64,000 bases of DNA from assembly GCA_030657355.1 (NCBI GenBank), contig CP131056.1, positions 2,252,501 through 2,316,500 of the forward strand, given 5' to 3'. Below the pieces are notes generated by a model that was not told the DNA's origin, searched no databases, and saw nothing but the letters and a program-made list of their open reading frames with translations. Below, piece after piece: positions 57,353 through 64,000 of the stretch. Position 1 is the first letter of the stretch. Each line of letters starts with the position of its first letter. The DNA comes from Radicibacter daui. GTDB taxonomy: Bacteria; Pseudomonadota; Alphaproteobacteria; Radicibacterales; Radicibacteraceae. A program made the translations under genes and the position numbers.

Positions 57353-58936
57353 ATGAAAAAACTGCTTCTGGCGGCGCTCCTCGGAGCTTCGCTTGCCGGG
57401 CTTGGTGCGCCTGCCGTGGCCGCTACGCCCAAGGATAGTCTGGTCGTCGCCAAGAATATCGACGACATGATCTCGCTCGACCCGGCCGAGGTCTATGAGT
57501 TCACCGGCGGTGAAATCACCACCAACCTCTATGACGGGCTGGTGCGTTACGATGCCGACGACACCACCAAGCTGGTCGGCGGCCTTGCGGAAAGCTGGAG
57601 TGCCGATCCTGCCGGGCGCAGCATCACCTTCAAGCTGCGCAAGGGCGTGACCTTTGCTTCCGGCAACCCGGTCACTGCCGATGATGTGGTGTGGTCCTAT
57701 GCCCGCGTCGTGACGCTCAACAAGCCGCCCGCCTTCATCTTCACCCAGCTGGGCTGGAAGCCGGACACGGTTGCCACCATGGTGACCAAAGTTGGCGAGG
57801 ACAGCGTCAAGATTTCCTATGACGGCGATTATTCGCCCGACTTCGTGCTCAACTGCCTTGCCGCGCGTGTCGGCATGGTCGTCGATATGAAGACGGCGAT
57901 GGCGCATGAGAAGGATGGCGATCTCGGCAATGGCTGGCTCAACCGCAATTCCGCCGGCACCGGCCCCTTCGTTCTCAAGCTGTGGAAAGCCAATGAGAGC
58001 GTGGTGATGGAAGCCAACCCGCATTATCGTGGCAAGGCGCCGGCGATGAAGCGGGTGATCTATCGCCACGTGCCGGAACCCTCGACCCAGCGGCTGATGC
58101 TGGAAAAGGGGGATGTCGATATCGCGCGTGACCTTGGCCCCGACCAGATCGCCGGCCTTGCCGGCAACGACAAGATCAAGGTCGAGACCTATCCGCAGTC
58201 GGCCGTCTATTTCCTGTCGCTGAACCAGAAGTCGGAAAAGCTGCAGAACCCGGCGGTGTGGGAAGCGATGCGCTGGCTCATCGACTATCAGGGCATGGTC
58301 GGCAGTTTCCTCAAGGGCGGTTTCGAGGTGCATCAGGCCTTCTGGCCCAAGGGTTTTGCCGGCTCGCTGGATGACACGCCCTACAAGCTGGATGTCGACA
58401 AGGCGAAGAAGATCCTCGCCGATGCCGGCATCGATCATCTCGATGTCACCATGGACATGATCAATTCGGCGCCGTTCCCGGATATCGCCCAGTCGATCCA
58501 GTCCACCTTCGCCAAGGCGGGCATCAAGGTCAGCCTGATGCCGGGCACCGGCAGCCAGGTCATCACCCGCTACCGCGCGCGTGAGCATGAGCTGATGCTG
58601 CTCTACTGGGGTCCGGACTATATGGACGCCAACTCCAACGCCATGGCCTTTGCCTTTAACGCCGACAATTCCGACGATCACTACGCAAGCTCCACCACCT
58701 GGCGCAATGCGTGGATCGACAAGGATCTGAGCGAAAAGACGGTGGCCGCGCTAAAGGAGCCGGATCGCGAGAAGCGCCTTGCCATGTACAAGGAGCTGCA
58801 GCTTGCCGTGCAGCAGCACTCCCCGATCATCAACATGTTCCAGAACACCGCTCAGGTGGCACTGGCCAGCGATGTGAAGGGCTATGTCCAGGGTGTAACC
58901 TCGGACCTCGTCTTCTATCGCAACGTCGAAAAATAA
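57353..58936 (+). CDS. ABC transporter substrate-binding protein, peptide/nickel type (SBP_bac_5)
   Basis: A 527-residue periplasmic binding protein of the DppA/OppA/NikA family. The signal peptide is MKKLLLAALLGASLAGLGAP and cleaves near AVAA|TPKD. The family signature VTADDVVWSYARV is near residue 120, with LVGGLAESWSADPAG before it. AGGGAG lies 9 bases before the ATG. It supplies substrate (oligopeptide, or another small solute) to the permease and ATPase genes downstream, and a terminator after it should give it a higher transcript level. Confidence 0.92.
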   Translation: MKKLLLAALLGASLAGLGAPAVAATPKDSLVVAKNIDDMISLDPAEVYEFTGGEITTNLYDGLVRYDADDTTKLVGGLAESWSADPAGRSITFKLRKGVTFASGNPVTADDVVWSYARVVTLNKPPAFIFTQLGWKPDTVATMVTKVGEDSVKISYDGDYSPDFVLNCLAARVGMVVDMKTAMAHEKDGDLGNGWLNRNSAGTGPFVLKLWKANESVVMEANPHYRGKAPAMKRVIYRHVPEPSTQRLMLEKGDVDIARDLGPDQIAGLAGNDKIKVETYPQSAVYFLSLNQKSEKLQNPAVWEAMRWLIDYQGMVGSFLKGGFEVHQAFWPKGFAGSLDDTPYKLDVDKAKKILADAGIDHLDVTMDMINSAPFPDIAQSIQSTFAKAGIKVSLMPGTGSQVITRYRAREHELMLLYWGPDYMDANSNAMAFAFNADNSDDHYASSTTWRNAWIDKDLSEKTVAALKEPDREKRLAMYKELQLAVQQHSPIINMFQNTAQVALASDVKGYVQGVTSDLVFYRNVEK

Positions 58937-58948
58937 GCCGCAGTCCGC

Positions 58949-58989
58949 ACGCTGCCGGCGGCTCCTGTCGCCGGCAGCGTTCCTTTTTT
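58949..58989 (+). terminator. Intrinsic terminator/attenuator after the binding-protein gene
   Basis: ACGCTGCCGGCG (58949-58960) pairs perfectly with CGCCGGCAGCGT (58969-58980) across an eight-base loop. TCC and six T residues follow. It lies between the binding protein and permease genes and would make the binding protein the most abundant product. Confidence 0.88.
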
Positions 58990-59027
58990 ATGCTTTTGCT
59001 GTTGCTTGAAACAAAGAGGCTCGCCGG

Positions 59028-60050
59028 GTGCCCGCCAGGTTCTTACGCAGGCTCATTTCCTTCGCCCTTACGCTGGCGCTGACGTTGTTTGGCCTGCTGG
59101 CCGTGACCTTCGTCATTGCGCGCGTGGTGCCGATCGACCCCGTCATTGCGCTGGTGGGTGACAAGGCGCCGGCCGATGTCTATGCCGCCGCGCGTGCCCA
59201 TCTGGGGCTCGATCTGCCGCTGTGGCAGCAGTTCATCATCTATCTGCGCGATGTGCTGAGCGGCAATCTCGGCTCGTCCTCCACCACCGGCAATCCGGTG
59301 CTGAGCGATATCGCCCATACCTTTCCAGCCACGCTGGAACTGGCCACCTACGCCATTATCGTCGGTATCGGGCTTGGCATTCCGCTGGGCGTTGCCGCTG
59401 CCGTCTGGCAGGGCCGCTGGCCCGACCATCTGATCCGCGTGGTCTCTCTCTTCGGCTACTCTGTCCCGGTCTTCTGGCTCGGGCTTGTGGCGCTGCTCGT
59501 CTTCTATGCCCGGCTGGACTGGGTTGGCGGTCCCGGCCGCCTCGATATTGCCTATGACTATATCGTCGAGCCGTGGAGCGGCCTTCTGACCGTCGATGCT
59601 GCCGCTGCCGGCGAGTGGGATGTGTTCTGGAACGCCGTCTCGCATCTGGTGCTTCCGGTGGCGCTGCTCGCCTATTTCTCCATGGCCTATATCGGGCGCA
59701 TGACGCGCTCCTTCATGATCGACGAGCTGGGCAAGGAATATATCACCACTGCCCGGGTAAAGGGGGCGAGCGAGGCGCGGGTTATCTGGCGCCACGCCCT
59801 CGGCAATGCCGCCGTGCCGCTCATCACCGTGGTCGCCCTCTCCTATGCCTATCTGCTGGAGGGTGCGGTGCTGACGGAAACGGTCTTCGCCTGGCCGGGT
59901 CTTGGTTCCTATATCACACAGGCGCTCTTCGATGCCGATATGGCTGCCGTGCTGGGCGGCACGCTGGTGGTCGGCGCCAGTTTCGTGGCGCTCAATATCT
60001 TCTCGGAGCTTGTCTATGCCTGGCTCGATCCCCGCGCGAGGATGAAATGA
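59028..60050 (+). CDS. ABC transporter permease, DppB-type
   Basis: A 340-residue inner-membrane permease with six helices. The N-terminal helix (LRRLISFALTLALTLFGLLAVTF) is followed by the family motif RVVPIDPVIALVGD. The EAA cytoplasmic loop that docks on the ATPase is ARVKGASEARVIWRHALGNAAVPLI (about 237-261, landmarks only). The start is GTG at 59028. It overlaps the second permease gene by four bases. Confidence 0.92.
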   Translation: MPARFLRRLISFALTLALTLFGLLAVTFVIARVVPIDPVIALVGDKAPADVYAAARAHLGLDLPLWQQFIIYLRDVLSGNLGSSSTTGNPVLSDIAHTFPATLELATYAIIVGIGLGIPLGVAAAVWQGRWPDHLIRVVSLFGYSVPVFWLGLVALLVFYARLDWVGGPGRLDIAYDYIVEPWSGLLTVDAAAAGEWDVFWNAVSHLVLPVALLAYFSMAYIGRMTRSFMIDELGKEYITTARVKGASEARVIWRHALGNAAVPLITVVALSYAYLLEGAVLTETVFAWPGLGSYITQALFDADMAAVLGGTLVVGASFVALNIFSELVYAWLDPRARMK

Positions 60051-60976
60051 GCCTTTCCTCCCCGCTCCCGCCGCGCCGCGGCCTTCGCGCCTGGCTTACT
60101 TCGGATACGCCGGCCTCCCGCTTTCAGGCCCGGCTCGGGCGCTATTACGCCACATGGCGGGCGCTCAGCAGCAATCCCTTGACCTTGCTCGGCCTCGCCA
60201 TCCTGCTTGCGCTCGTGCTGGTGGCGGCGTTCGCGCCGTGGCTCGCGCCTTTCGCACCCAATGATCAGGACCTGGCAAACCGGCTGGCGCCGATGGGCGG
60301 CCTGCACCCGCTGGGCACCGACCAGCTGGGCCGCGATATCCTGAGCCGCCTTCTCTATGGCAGCCGGGTCACCCTTGCCATCATCGTTCTGGTCGCGGTG
60401 ATTTCCGCCCCCATCGGCCTCGCCGTCGGCACTATCGCCGGCTATTTCGGCGGCTGGGTGGCGGCGGTGCTGATGCGGGTGACCGACATCTTCATGGCCT
60501 TCCCTCGCCTTATCCTGGCGCTGGCTTTCGTGGCGGTGCTGGGCCCTGGCATCGACAACGCGGTGATCGCCATCGCCATCACCGCCTGGCCGCCTTATGC
60601 GCGTATTGCCCGGGCGGAGACGCTCACCTTTCGCAATGCCGACTTTGTGCGGGCCTCGATTGTCGAGGGGGCCGGGCACTGGCGCATCCTGATGACGCAG
60701 ATCGTGCCGCTCTGCCTCGGCTCCATGATCGTGCGGGTCACGCTCGACATGGCGGGCGTCATCCTCATTGCCGCCGGCCTCGGTTTTCTTGGTCTCGGCG
60801 CGCAGCCGCCAACGGCGGAATGGGGCGCGATGATCTCGACGGGGCGTGACTATATGCTGGACCAGTGGTGGGTGGCAGCCATGCCGGGCATCGCCATCCT
60901 GCTGGTCAGCCTTGCCTTCAACCTCTTGGGCGACGGGCTGCGCGACGCGCTCGACCCGCGCAAGCGCCGGAGCTGA
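60047..60976 (+). CDS. ABC transporter permease, DppC-type
   Basis: A 309-residue permease. An N-terminal OppC_N segment (ALSSNPLTLLGLAILLALVLV) is followed by HPLGTDQLGRDILSRLLYGSRV, the DppC signature near residue 85, and an EAA loop FVRASIVEGAGHWRILMTQIVPL. It forms the second half of the membrane channel with the DppB-type permease. Translationally coupled on both sides. Confidence 0.92.
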   Translation: MSLSSPLPPRRGLRAWLTSDTPASRFQARLGRYYATWRALSSNPLTLLGLAILLALVLVAAFAPWLAPFAPNDQDLANRLAPMGGLHPLGTDQLGRDILSRLLYGSRVTLAIIVLVAVISAPIGLAVGTIAGYFGGWVAAVLMRVTDIFMAFPRLILALAFVAVLGPGIDNAVIAIAITAWPPYARIARAETLTFRNADFVRASIVEGAGHWRILMTQIVPLCLGSMIVRVTLDMAGVILIAAGLGFLGLGAQPPTAEWGAMISTGRDYMLDQWWVAAMPGIAILLVSLAFNLLGDGLRDALDPRKRRS

Positions 60977-61839
60977 TGGTTATGGCTCAAGACACGCTGC
61001 TTGAGGTTGATGGCCTCACCGTACGTTTTCCCTCCGTCCACGGGCCCATCGAGGCGGTGCGGGACATCAGCTTTGCCATGGGGCGGGAAAAGATCGCCAT
61101 CGTGGGAGAGTCGGGCTCTGGCAAGAGCATGACGGCGCGCGCCATCCTCGACCTCATCCGCCCGCCGGGGGAGCGTATTGCCCGCTCCATAAGGCTGGAT
61201 GGCACCGACCTTACCCGCCTTTCCCCGCGCCAGATGCGGCAGGTGCGCGGCGGGCGCATCACTATGGTGATGCAGGACCCCAAATATTCGCTGAACCCGA
61301 CCATGAGCGTGGGCGCCCAGCTTTATGAGAACTGGCTGATCCATGTCGGCAAGCCCAAGCGCCTCTCCCGGGCTGCAGGGCAAAAAGCGGTGCTGGAGAT
61401 GCTGGAGGCGGTGCAGATCAACGATCCGCCCCGGGTCGCCCGCTCGTTTCCGCATGAGCTTTCCGGCGGCATGGGGCAGCGGGTGATGATCGCCATGATG
61501 CTGATCCCGCAGCCCGAGCTGATGATCGCCGACGAGCCGACCAGCGCGCTTGATGTCACGGTACAGATGGAGGTGCTGAAGCTGATGGACGGGCTTGTTG
61601 CCCGCAACGGCATGGGCCTTCTCTTCATCAGCCACGACCTGCCGCTGGTCTCCCGCTTTTGCGACCGCGTGCTCATCATGTATCGCGGGCGCATCGTGGA
61701 AGAATGCCGGGCGGACCGGCTGCATGAGGCGCAGCACCCCTATACGCAGGGGCTTCTTTCCTGCCTGCCCTCCTATGCGCAGCGCGGCCATCCGCTGGCC
61801 ACCCTTTCCCGCGACGCGGGCTGGGAGGTGGCGCCGTGA
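60976..61839 (+). CDS. ABC transporter ATP-binding protein, DppD-type
   Basis: A 287-residue ATPase with Walker A GESGSGKS (about 46-53), the signature LSGGMGQRVMIAMML, Walker B LMIADEPTSALD and a His switch in FISHDLPLV. The C-terminal region has the oligopeptide-type extension VEECRADRLHEAQHPYTQGLLSCLP, with HPYT. The ATG at 60976 overlaps the previous stop by one base; an ATG six bases further is also possible. Confidence 0.92.
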   Translation: MVMAQDTLLEVDGLTVRFPSVHGPIEAVRDISFAMGREKIAIVGESGSGKSMTARAILDLIRPPGERIARSIRLDGTDLTRLSPRQMRQVRGGRITMVMQDPKYSLNPTMSVGAQLYENWLIHVGKPKRLSRAAGQKAVLEMLEAVQINDPPRVARSFPHELSGGMGQRVMIAMMLIPQPELMIADEPTSALDVTVQMEVLKLMDGLVARNGMGLLFISHDLPLVSRFCDRVLIMYRGRIVEECRADRLHEAQHPYTQGLLSCLPSYAQRGHPLATLSRDAGWEVAP

Positions 61840-62591
61840 ACAAAAACCCAAGTTCAGGAATGATCGAGGTTCAGGATCTGAGCGTACGCTATGGCGACTT
61901 CGTCGCCGTCAAGGGCGTGAGCTTCAGTGTGGCGGCCGGGGAAACCTTCGGCCTTGTGGGGGAGTCCGGATCGGGCAAATCCACCATCCTGCAGGCACTG
62001 GCCGGTCTTGCCGATGACTGGTCCGGCAGCATGTCGGTGGACGGGCTGGCGCTCGTGGCCGGCGCCCGGCGCAGCCTTGCCTTCCGCAAGCATCTGCAGA
62101 TGGTATTCCAGGACCCTTACGGCTCGCTGCATCCACACCAGACGGTCGACCAGATCCTGTCCTCCCCGGCCCGCATTCACGGGTTTGGCAGCATCGACAG
62201 GCGCATTGCCGAGGTGATGGAAGCTGTCGGCCTTGGCCCGCAGTTCCGTTTCCGCCTGCCGCATCAGCTCTCGGGCGGCCAGCGCCAGCGCGTGGCCATT
62301 GCCCGTGCGCTGATCGTGGAACCGAAGGTGCTGCTGCTGGATGAGCCGACCAGCGCGCTCGACGCCTCCGTGCAGGCGGAAATTCTCAATCTGCTGGTGA
62401 CCCTCAGGCACGAGCGCGGTCTCACCTACCTGCTGGTCACGCATGATCTGTCGGTGGTCGCCTATCTCTGTGACCGGCTGGCGGTGATGGAAAAAGGCAG
62501 TTTTGTCGAAACCCAACCCATCGAGGCGCTGGAGACCGGTGCCTTTGATCAGGACTATACGCGCCGCCTGTTCGCGGCCGCCGCGCGCTGA
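61836..62591 (+). CDS. ABC transporter ATP-binding protein, DppF-type
   Basis: A 251-residue ATPase. Walker A is GESGSGKSTI (about 43-52), followed by VFQDPYGSLHPHQTV, the signature LSGGQRQRVAIARAL, Walker B VLLLDEPTSALD and LVTHDLSVV. Shorter than typical DppF because it lacks a long C-terminal oligopeptide extension. Start GTG inside the preceding stop (GTGA). It completes a five-gene importer. Confidence 0.92.
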   Translation: MNKNPSSGMIEVQDLSVRYGDFVAVKGVSFSVAAGETFGLVGESGSGKSTILQALAGLADDWSGSMSVDGLALVAGARRSLAFRKHLQMVFQDPYGSLHPHQTVDQILSSPARIHGFGSIDRRIAEVMEAVGLGPQFRFRLPHQLSGGQRQRVAIARALIVEPKVLLLDEPTSALDASVQAEILNLLVTLRHERGLTYLLVTHDLSVVAYLCDRLAVMEKGSFVETQPIEALETGAFDQDYTRRLFAAAAR

Positions 62592-62616
62592 CCCCTTGCC
62601 GGAGAAGGACCGTTCG

Positions 62617-63315
62617 ATGAAGCCCGTTCGGCCCAAAACCGCCGATGCTCCCCGTGCTGACAGACCAATGCTGCCCCGCCCGCCCCTGGATGTGCTGCAT
62701 CTGGCAGGGGAGCAGGCCGATCTGGAGCGGCTGGATATCAAGCGGCATGCCAATGAATTGTGGGGTGCCATCGGCAGCCGGGCGGAGCTGTGGGCGGGTA
62801 TCCCTTCCGGCCCGTTTCATGACCGGACGACTTTTCGCAAGTGGCTGGACGAACGCATCCGCCGGCCGACGCAGGCGCTGCTGGCGATCATGGACAAGCG
62901 CGGCGACCGGCCGGTGGCGGCCGGCCTGTTTTTCCTGCTCAATATCCGCGCTGAGGTAGGCGTCGCCGAGATGGGGCTCGTTTATGGTCCTGCGCTGTCG
63001 CGCCAGACCATCGGCACCGAAGCCGCGCTTTTGCTGATGCGCTATGTGCTTGCCCAGCAGGGTTATCGCCGGCTGGAATGGCGCTGCGATACACAGAACG
63101 AAGCTTCCCTGCAGGCAGCCAGGCGCCTGGGTTTCGAGCCGGAGGGTGTGCTGCGGCACGACAACTGGGCCAAGGGGCGTAATTTCGATACGGCTGTGCA
63201 TGCCATCCTGGCAGCCGACTGGCCGGCCATCGAAAAGCGTATCGAGCACTGGCTGCGGCCGGCCAATTTCGATGCGGGCGGCAAGCAGAAAAAAGCGCTG
63301 TCGGCACGGGGCTGA
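62617..63315 (+). CDS. GNAT-family N-acetyltransferase
   Basis: A 232-residue acetyltransferase of the RimJ/RimL-like GNAT group. Acetyl_transf_3 features: VAEMGLVYGPALSRQTIGTEAALLLMRYVL (about 112-141), RRLEWRCDTQNEASLQAARRLGFEPEG and VLRHDNWAKGRNFDTAVHAIL (both landmarks). GGAGAAGGA lies 7 bases before the ATG. It is 25 bases after the last transporter gene and probably acetylates an imported or cytosolic amine. Confidence 0.9.
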   Translation: MKPVRPKTADAPRADRPMLPRPPLDVLHLAGEQADLERLDIKRHANELWGAIGSRAELWAGIPSGPFHDRTTFRKWLDERIRRPTQALLAIMDKRGDRPVAAGLFFLLNIRAEVGVAEMGLVYGPALSRQTIGTEAALLLMRYVLAQQGYRRLEWRCDTQNEASLQAARRLGFEPEGVLRHDNWAKGRNFDTAVHAILAADWPAIEKRIEHWLRPANFDAGGKQKKALSARG

Positions 63316-63327
63316 CAGCGCTTTCTG
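63292..63327 (+). terminator. Intrinsic terminator of the transporter/GNAT operon
   Basis: AAAGCGCTGTC (63292-63302) pairs perfectly with GACAGCGCTTT (63314-63324) across an eleven-base loop. It contains the stop codon of the acetyltransferase gene and is preceded by A and followed by T residues, so it could also serve the convergent small gene. Confidence 0.8.
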
Positions 63328-63354
63328 CGAGGGCCATGTCAGGCAGAGGCCGGA

Positions 63355-63525
63355 TCAGAACCCGACATACCCCGGCCTGCCAAACAGCATGAACAGGATC
63401 AGTAGCAGCACGATCAGGCCAATGCCGCCGCCAAACGGCCCGGCTCCATAGTAACCGGACCGGTATCCGTAGAAGCCGCCGCCAAAAAGAAGAAAAATAA
63501 CCAGTATGAGAAGCAGAAGCCCCAT
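63355..63525 (-). CDS. Small hydrophobic protein (DUF3309-like)
   Basis: A 56-residue protein with two membrane helices, MGLLLLILVIFLLFGGG and IGLIVLLLILFMLFG, separated by a Gly/Tyr-rich loop (GYRSGYYGAGPFGGG). This fits the DUF3309-type small membrane proteins. GGGAG lies 8 bases before the ATG at 63525, favouring it over the in-frame GTG at 63540. Function unknown; the 225 bases upstream hold no other gene. Confidence 0.78.
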   Translation of the reverse strand: MGLLLLILVIFLLFGGGFYGYRSGYYGAGPFGGGIGLIVLLLILFMLFGRPGYVGF

Positions 63526-63750
63526 GGTGAATACTCCCACTCATTAATGAATGGCACCGGACGTTTTCCTCATTTCAGAAGAAAGCGGAAAATATCCTGT
63601 TGGGCGCCGTTGGGAGTGTAACGGATGGCAGGTGCCGGAAGTTCCGTGAGGGGCTTTTCTCGCCTATCAAAAGTTATGGTTCCGGGCCGGTTCTCGGCTA
63701 TATTCCGCCGCATCGGGGATTAAAGAATTACTCGAAAACCGGGGGTTATC

Positions 63751-64000
63751 TTGAAGGCGCTTGAGAACTTCGTCGAACGTATCATTCTGGCCAGCCGCTG
63801 GATTCTGGTCATTTTCTATCTGGGCCTTGCCGCATCGCTGGCGGTTTATGGCTACTCCTTCATCCTCAAATTCGTACACATGATCGGCACCGTGTCGAAC
63901 ATGGGTGAGGATGACATGATCCTGGCTGTGCTGGGCCTCATCGACGCCTCTCTGGTCGCCAGCCTGATCGTGATGGTGATGATCTCGGGGTACGAGAACT
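63751..64000 (+). CDS. UPF0114/YqhA-family membrane protein (3' partial)
   Basis: The first 83 residues of a membrane protein running off the window. It reads LENFVERIILASRWILVIFYLG at the N-terminus (first helix), then AVYGYSFILKF and LGLIDASLVASLIVMVMISGYEN, the recognisable UPF0114/YqhA pattern. The start is TTG at 63751, with GGGGG ten bases upstream. Function unknown in this family. Confidence 0.85.
   Translation, partial: MKALENFVERIILASRWILVIFYLGLAASLAVYGYSFILKFVHMIGTVSNMGEDDMILAVLGLIDASLVASLIVMVMISGYEN

Noticed and set aside
1-64000. CRISPR arrays, insertion sequences, rRNA genes
   Set aside because: No regularly spaced repeats, no transposase-like frames with terminal inverted repeats and no rRNA-like sequence were noticed on reading; small or degenerate elements could be missed.

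Overview
The window is a high-GC alphaproteobacterial chromosome segment, most like a Rhodospirillales member. The evidence is gene order: ntrY-ntrX-trkA-D-amino-acid transaminase-hfq-hflX, then rlpA-carboxypeptidase-tmk-holB-tatD-metallohydrolase. The assignment rests on family and order recognition only; no database search was run.

Layout. (1) 1-9245: the nitrogen two-component pair NtrY (5' truncated) and NtrX, TrkA, a class IV transaminase, a HAD phosphatase, Hfq, HflX, an inositol-phosphatase-like enzyme and, convergent, MazG. (2) 9470-13535: a small membrane protein, a PAS_5-type protein, and a compact thioamide-type RiPP candidate. The RiPP candidate is a promoter, a 32-residue peptide gene, a strong terminator, a YcaO protein, a TfuA protein and a 63-residue membrane protein. 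(3) 13547-19442: a minus-strand housekeeping block (RlpA, D-Ala-D-Ala carboxypeptidase, Tmk, HolB, TatD, MBL hydrolase). (4) 19734-23645: tRNA-Ser(UGA) followed by a patch of accessory genes: a HEPN-like protein with a 48-residue partner ORF, a DHDPS-family lyase, an unknown protein, and a divergent VOC / WYL-regulator pair.

(5) 23719-49568: a roughly 26 kb surface-polysaccharide locus, nearly all on the minus strand. It holds a nucleotidyltransferase, sugar epimerases and dehydratase, glycosyltransferases, Wzz-, Wzx- and Wzy-like proteins, five methyltransferases, an asparagine-synthase-like amidotransferase and a heparinase II/III-type enzyme split into two separate genes. It also holds an unusual set of carboxylate/sugar-acid enzymes (HpcH/HpaI aldolase, phosphogluconolactonase-like, HAD phosphatase, a divergent KdsB-like cytidylyltransferase, a 2-hydroxyacid dehydrogenase) and a DEDDh exonuclease. 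No undecaprenyl-phosphate sugar-1-phosphate transferase and no Wza/Wzc export genes are seen here.

(6) 49738-55988: small regulatory and stress genes: a GlxA-type AraC regulator, rhodanese, NIPSNAP, a TauE exporter with a divergent LysR regulator, TfoX-N, RidA-like, a monooxygenase-like protein divergent from SoxR across a perfect SoxR-box palindrome, and a second PAS_5 protein. (7) 56093-63315: an XRE-cupin regulator, a GAF protein, a complete peptide/nickel-type ABC importer (binding protein, two permeases, two ATPases) and a GNAT acetyltransferase. (8) The window ends with a small hydrophobic protein and the start of a UPF0114/YqhA-type membrane protein.

The most promising undescribed system is the 32-residue peptide plus YcaO/TfuA cassette at 10944-13535. 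Next are the split heparinase and the candidate new CMP-sugar-acid pathway inside the polysaccharide locus.
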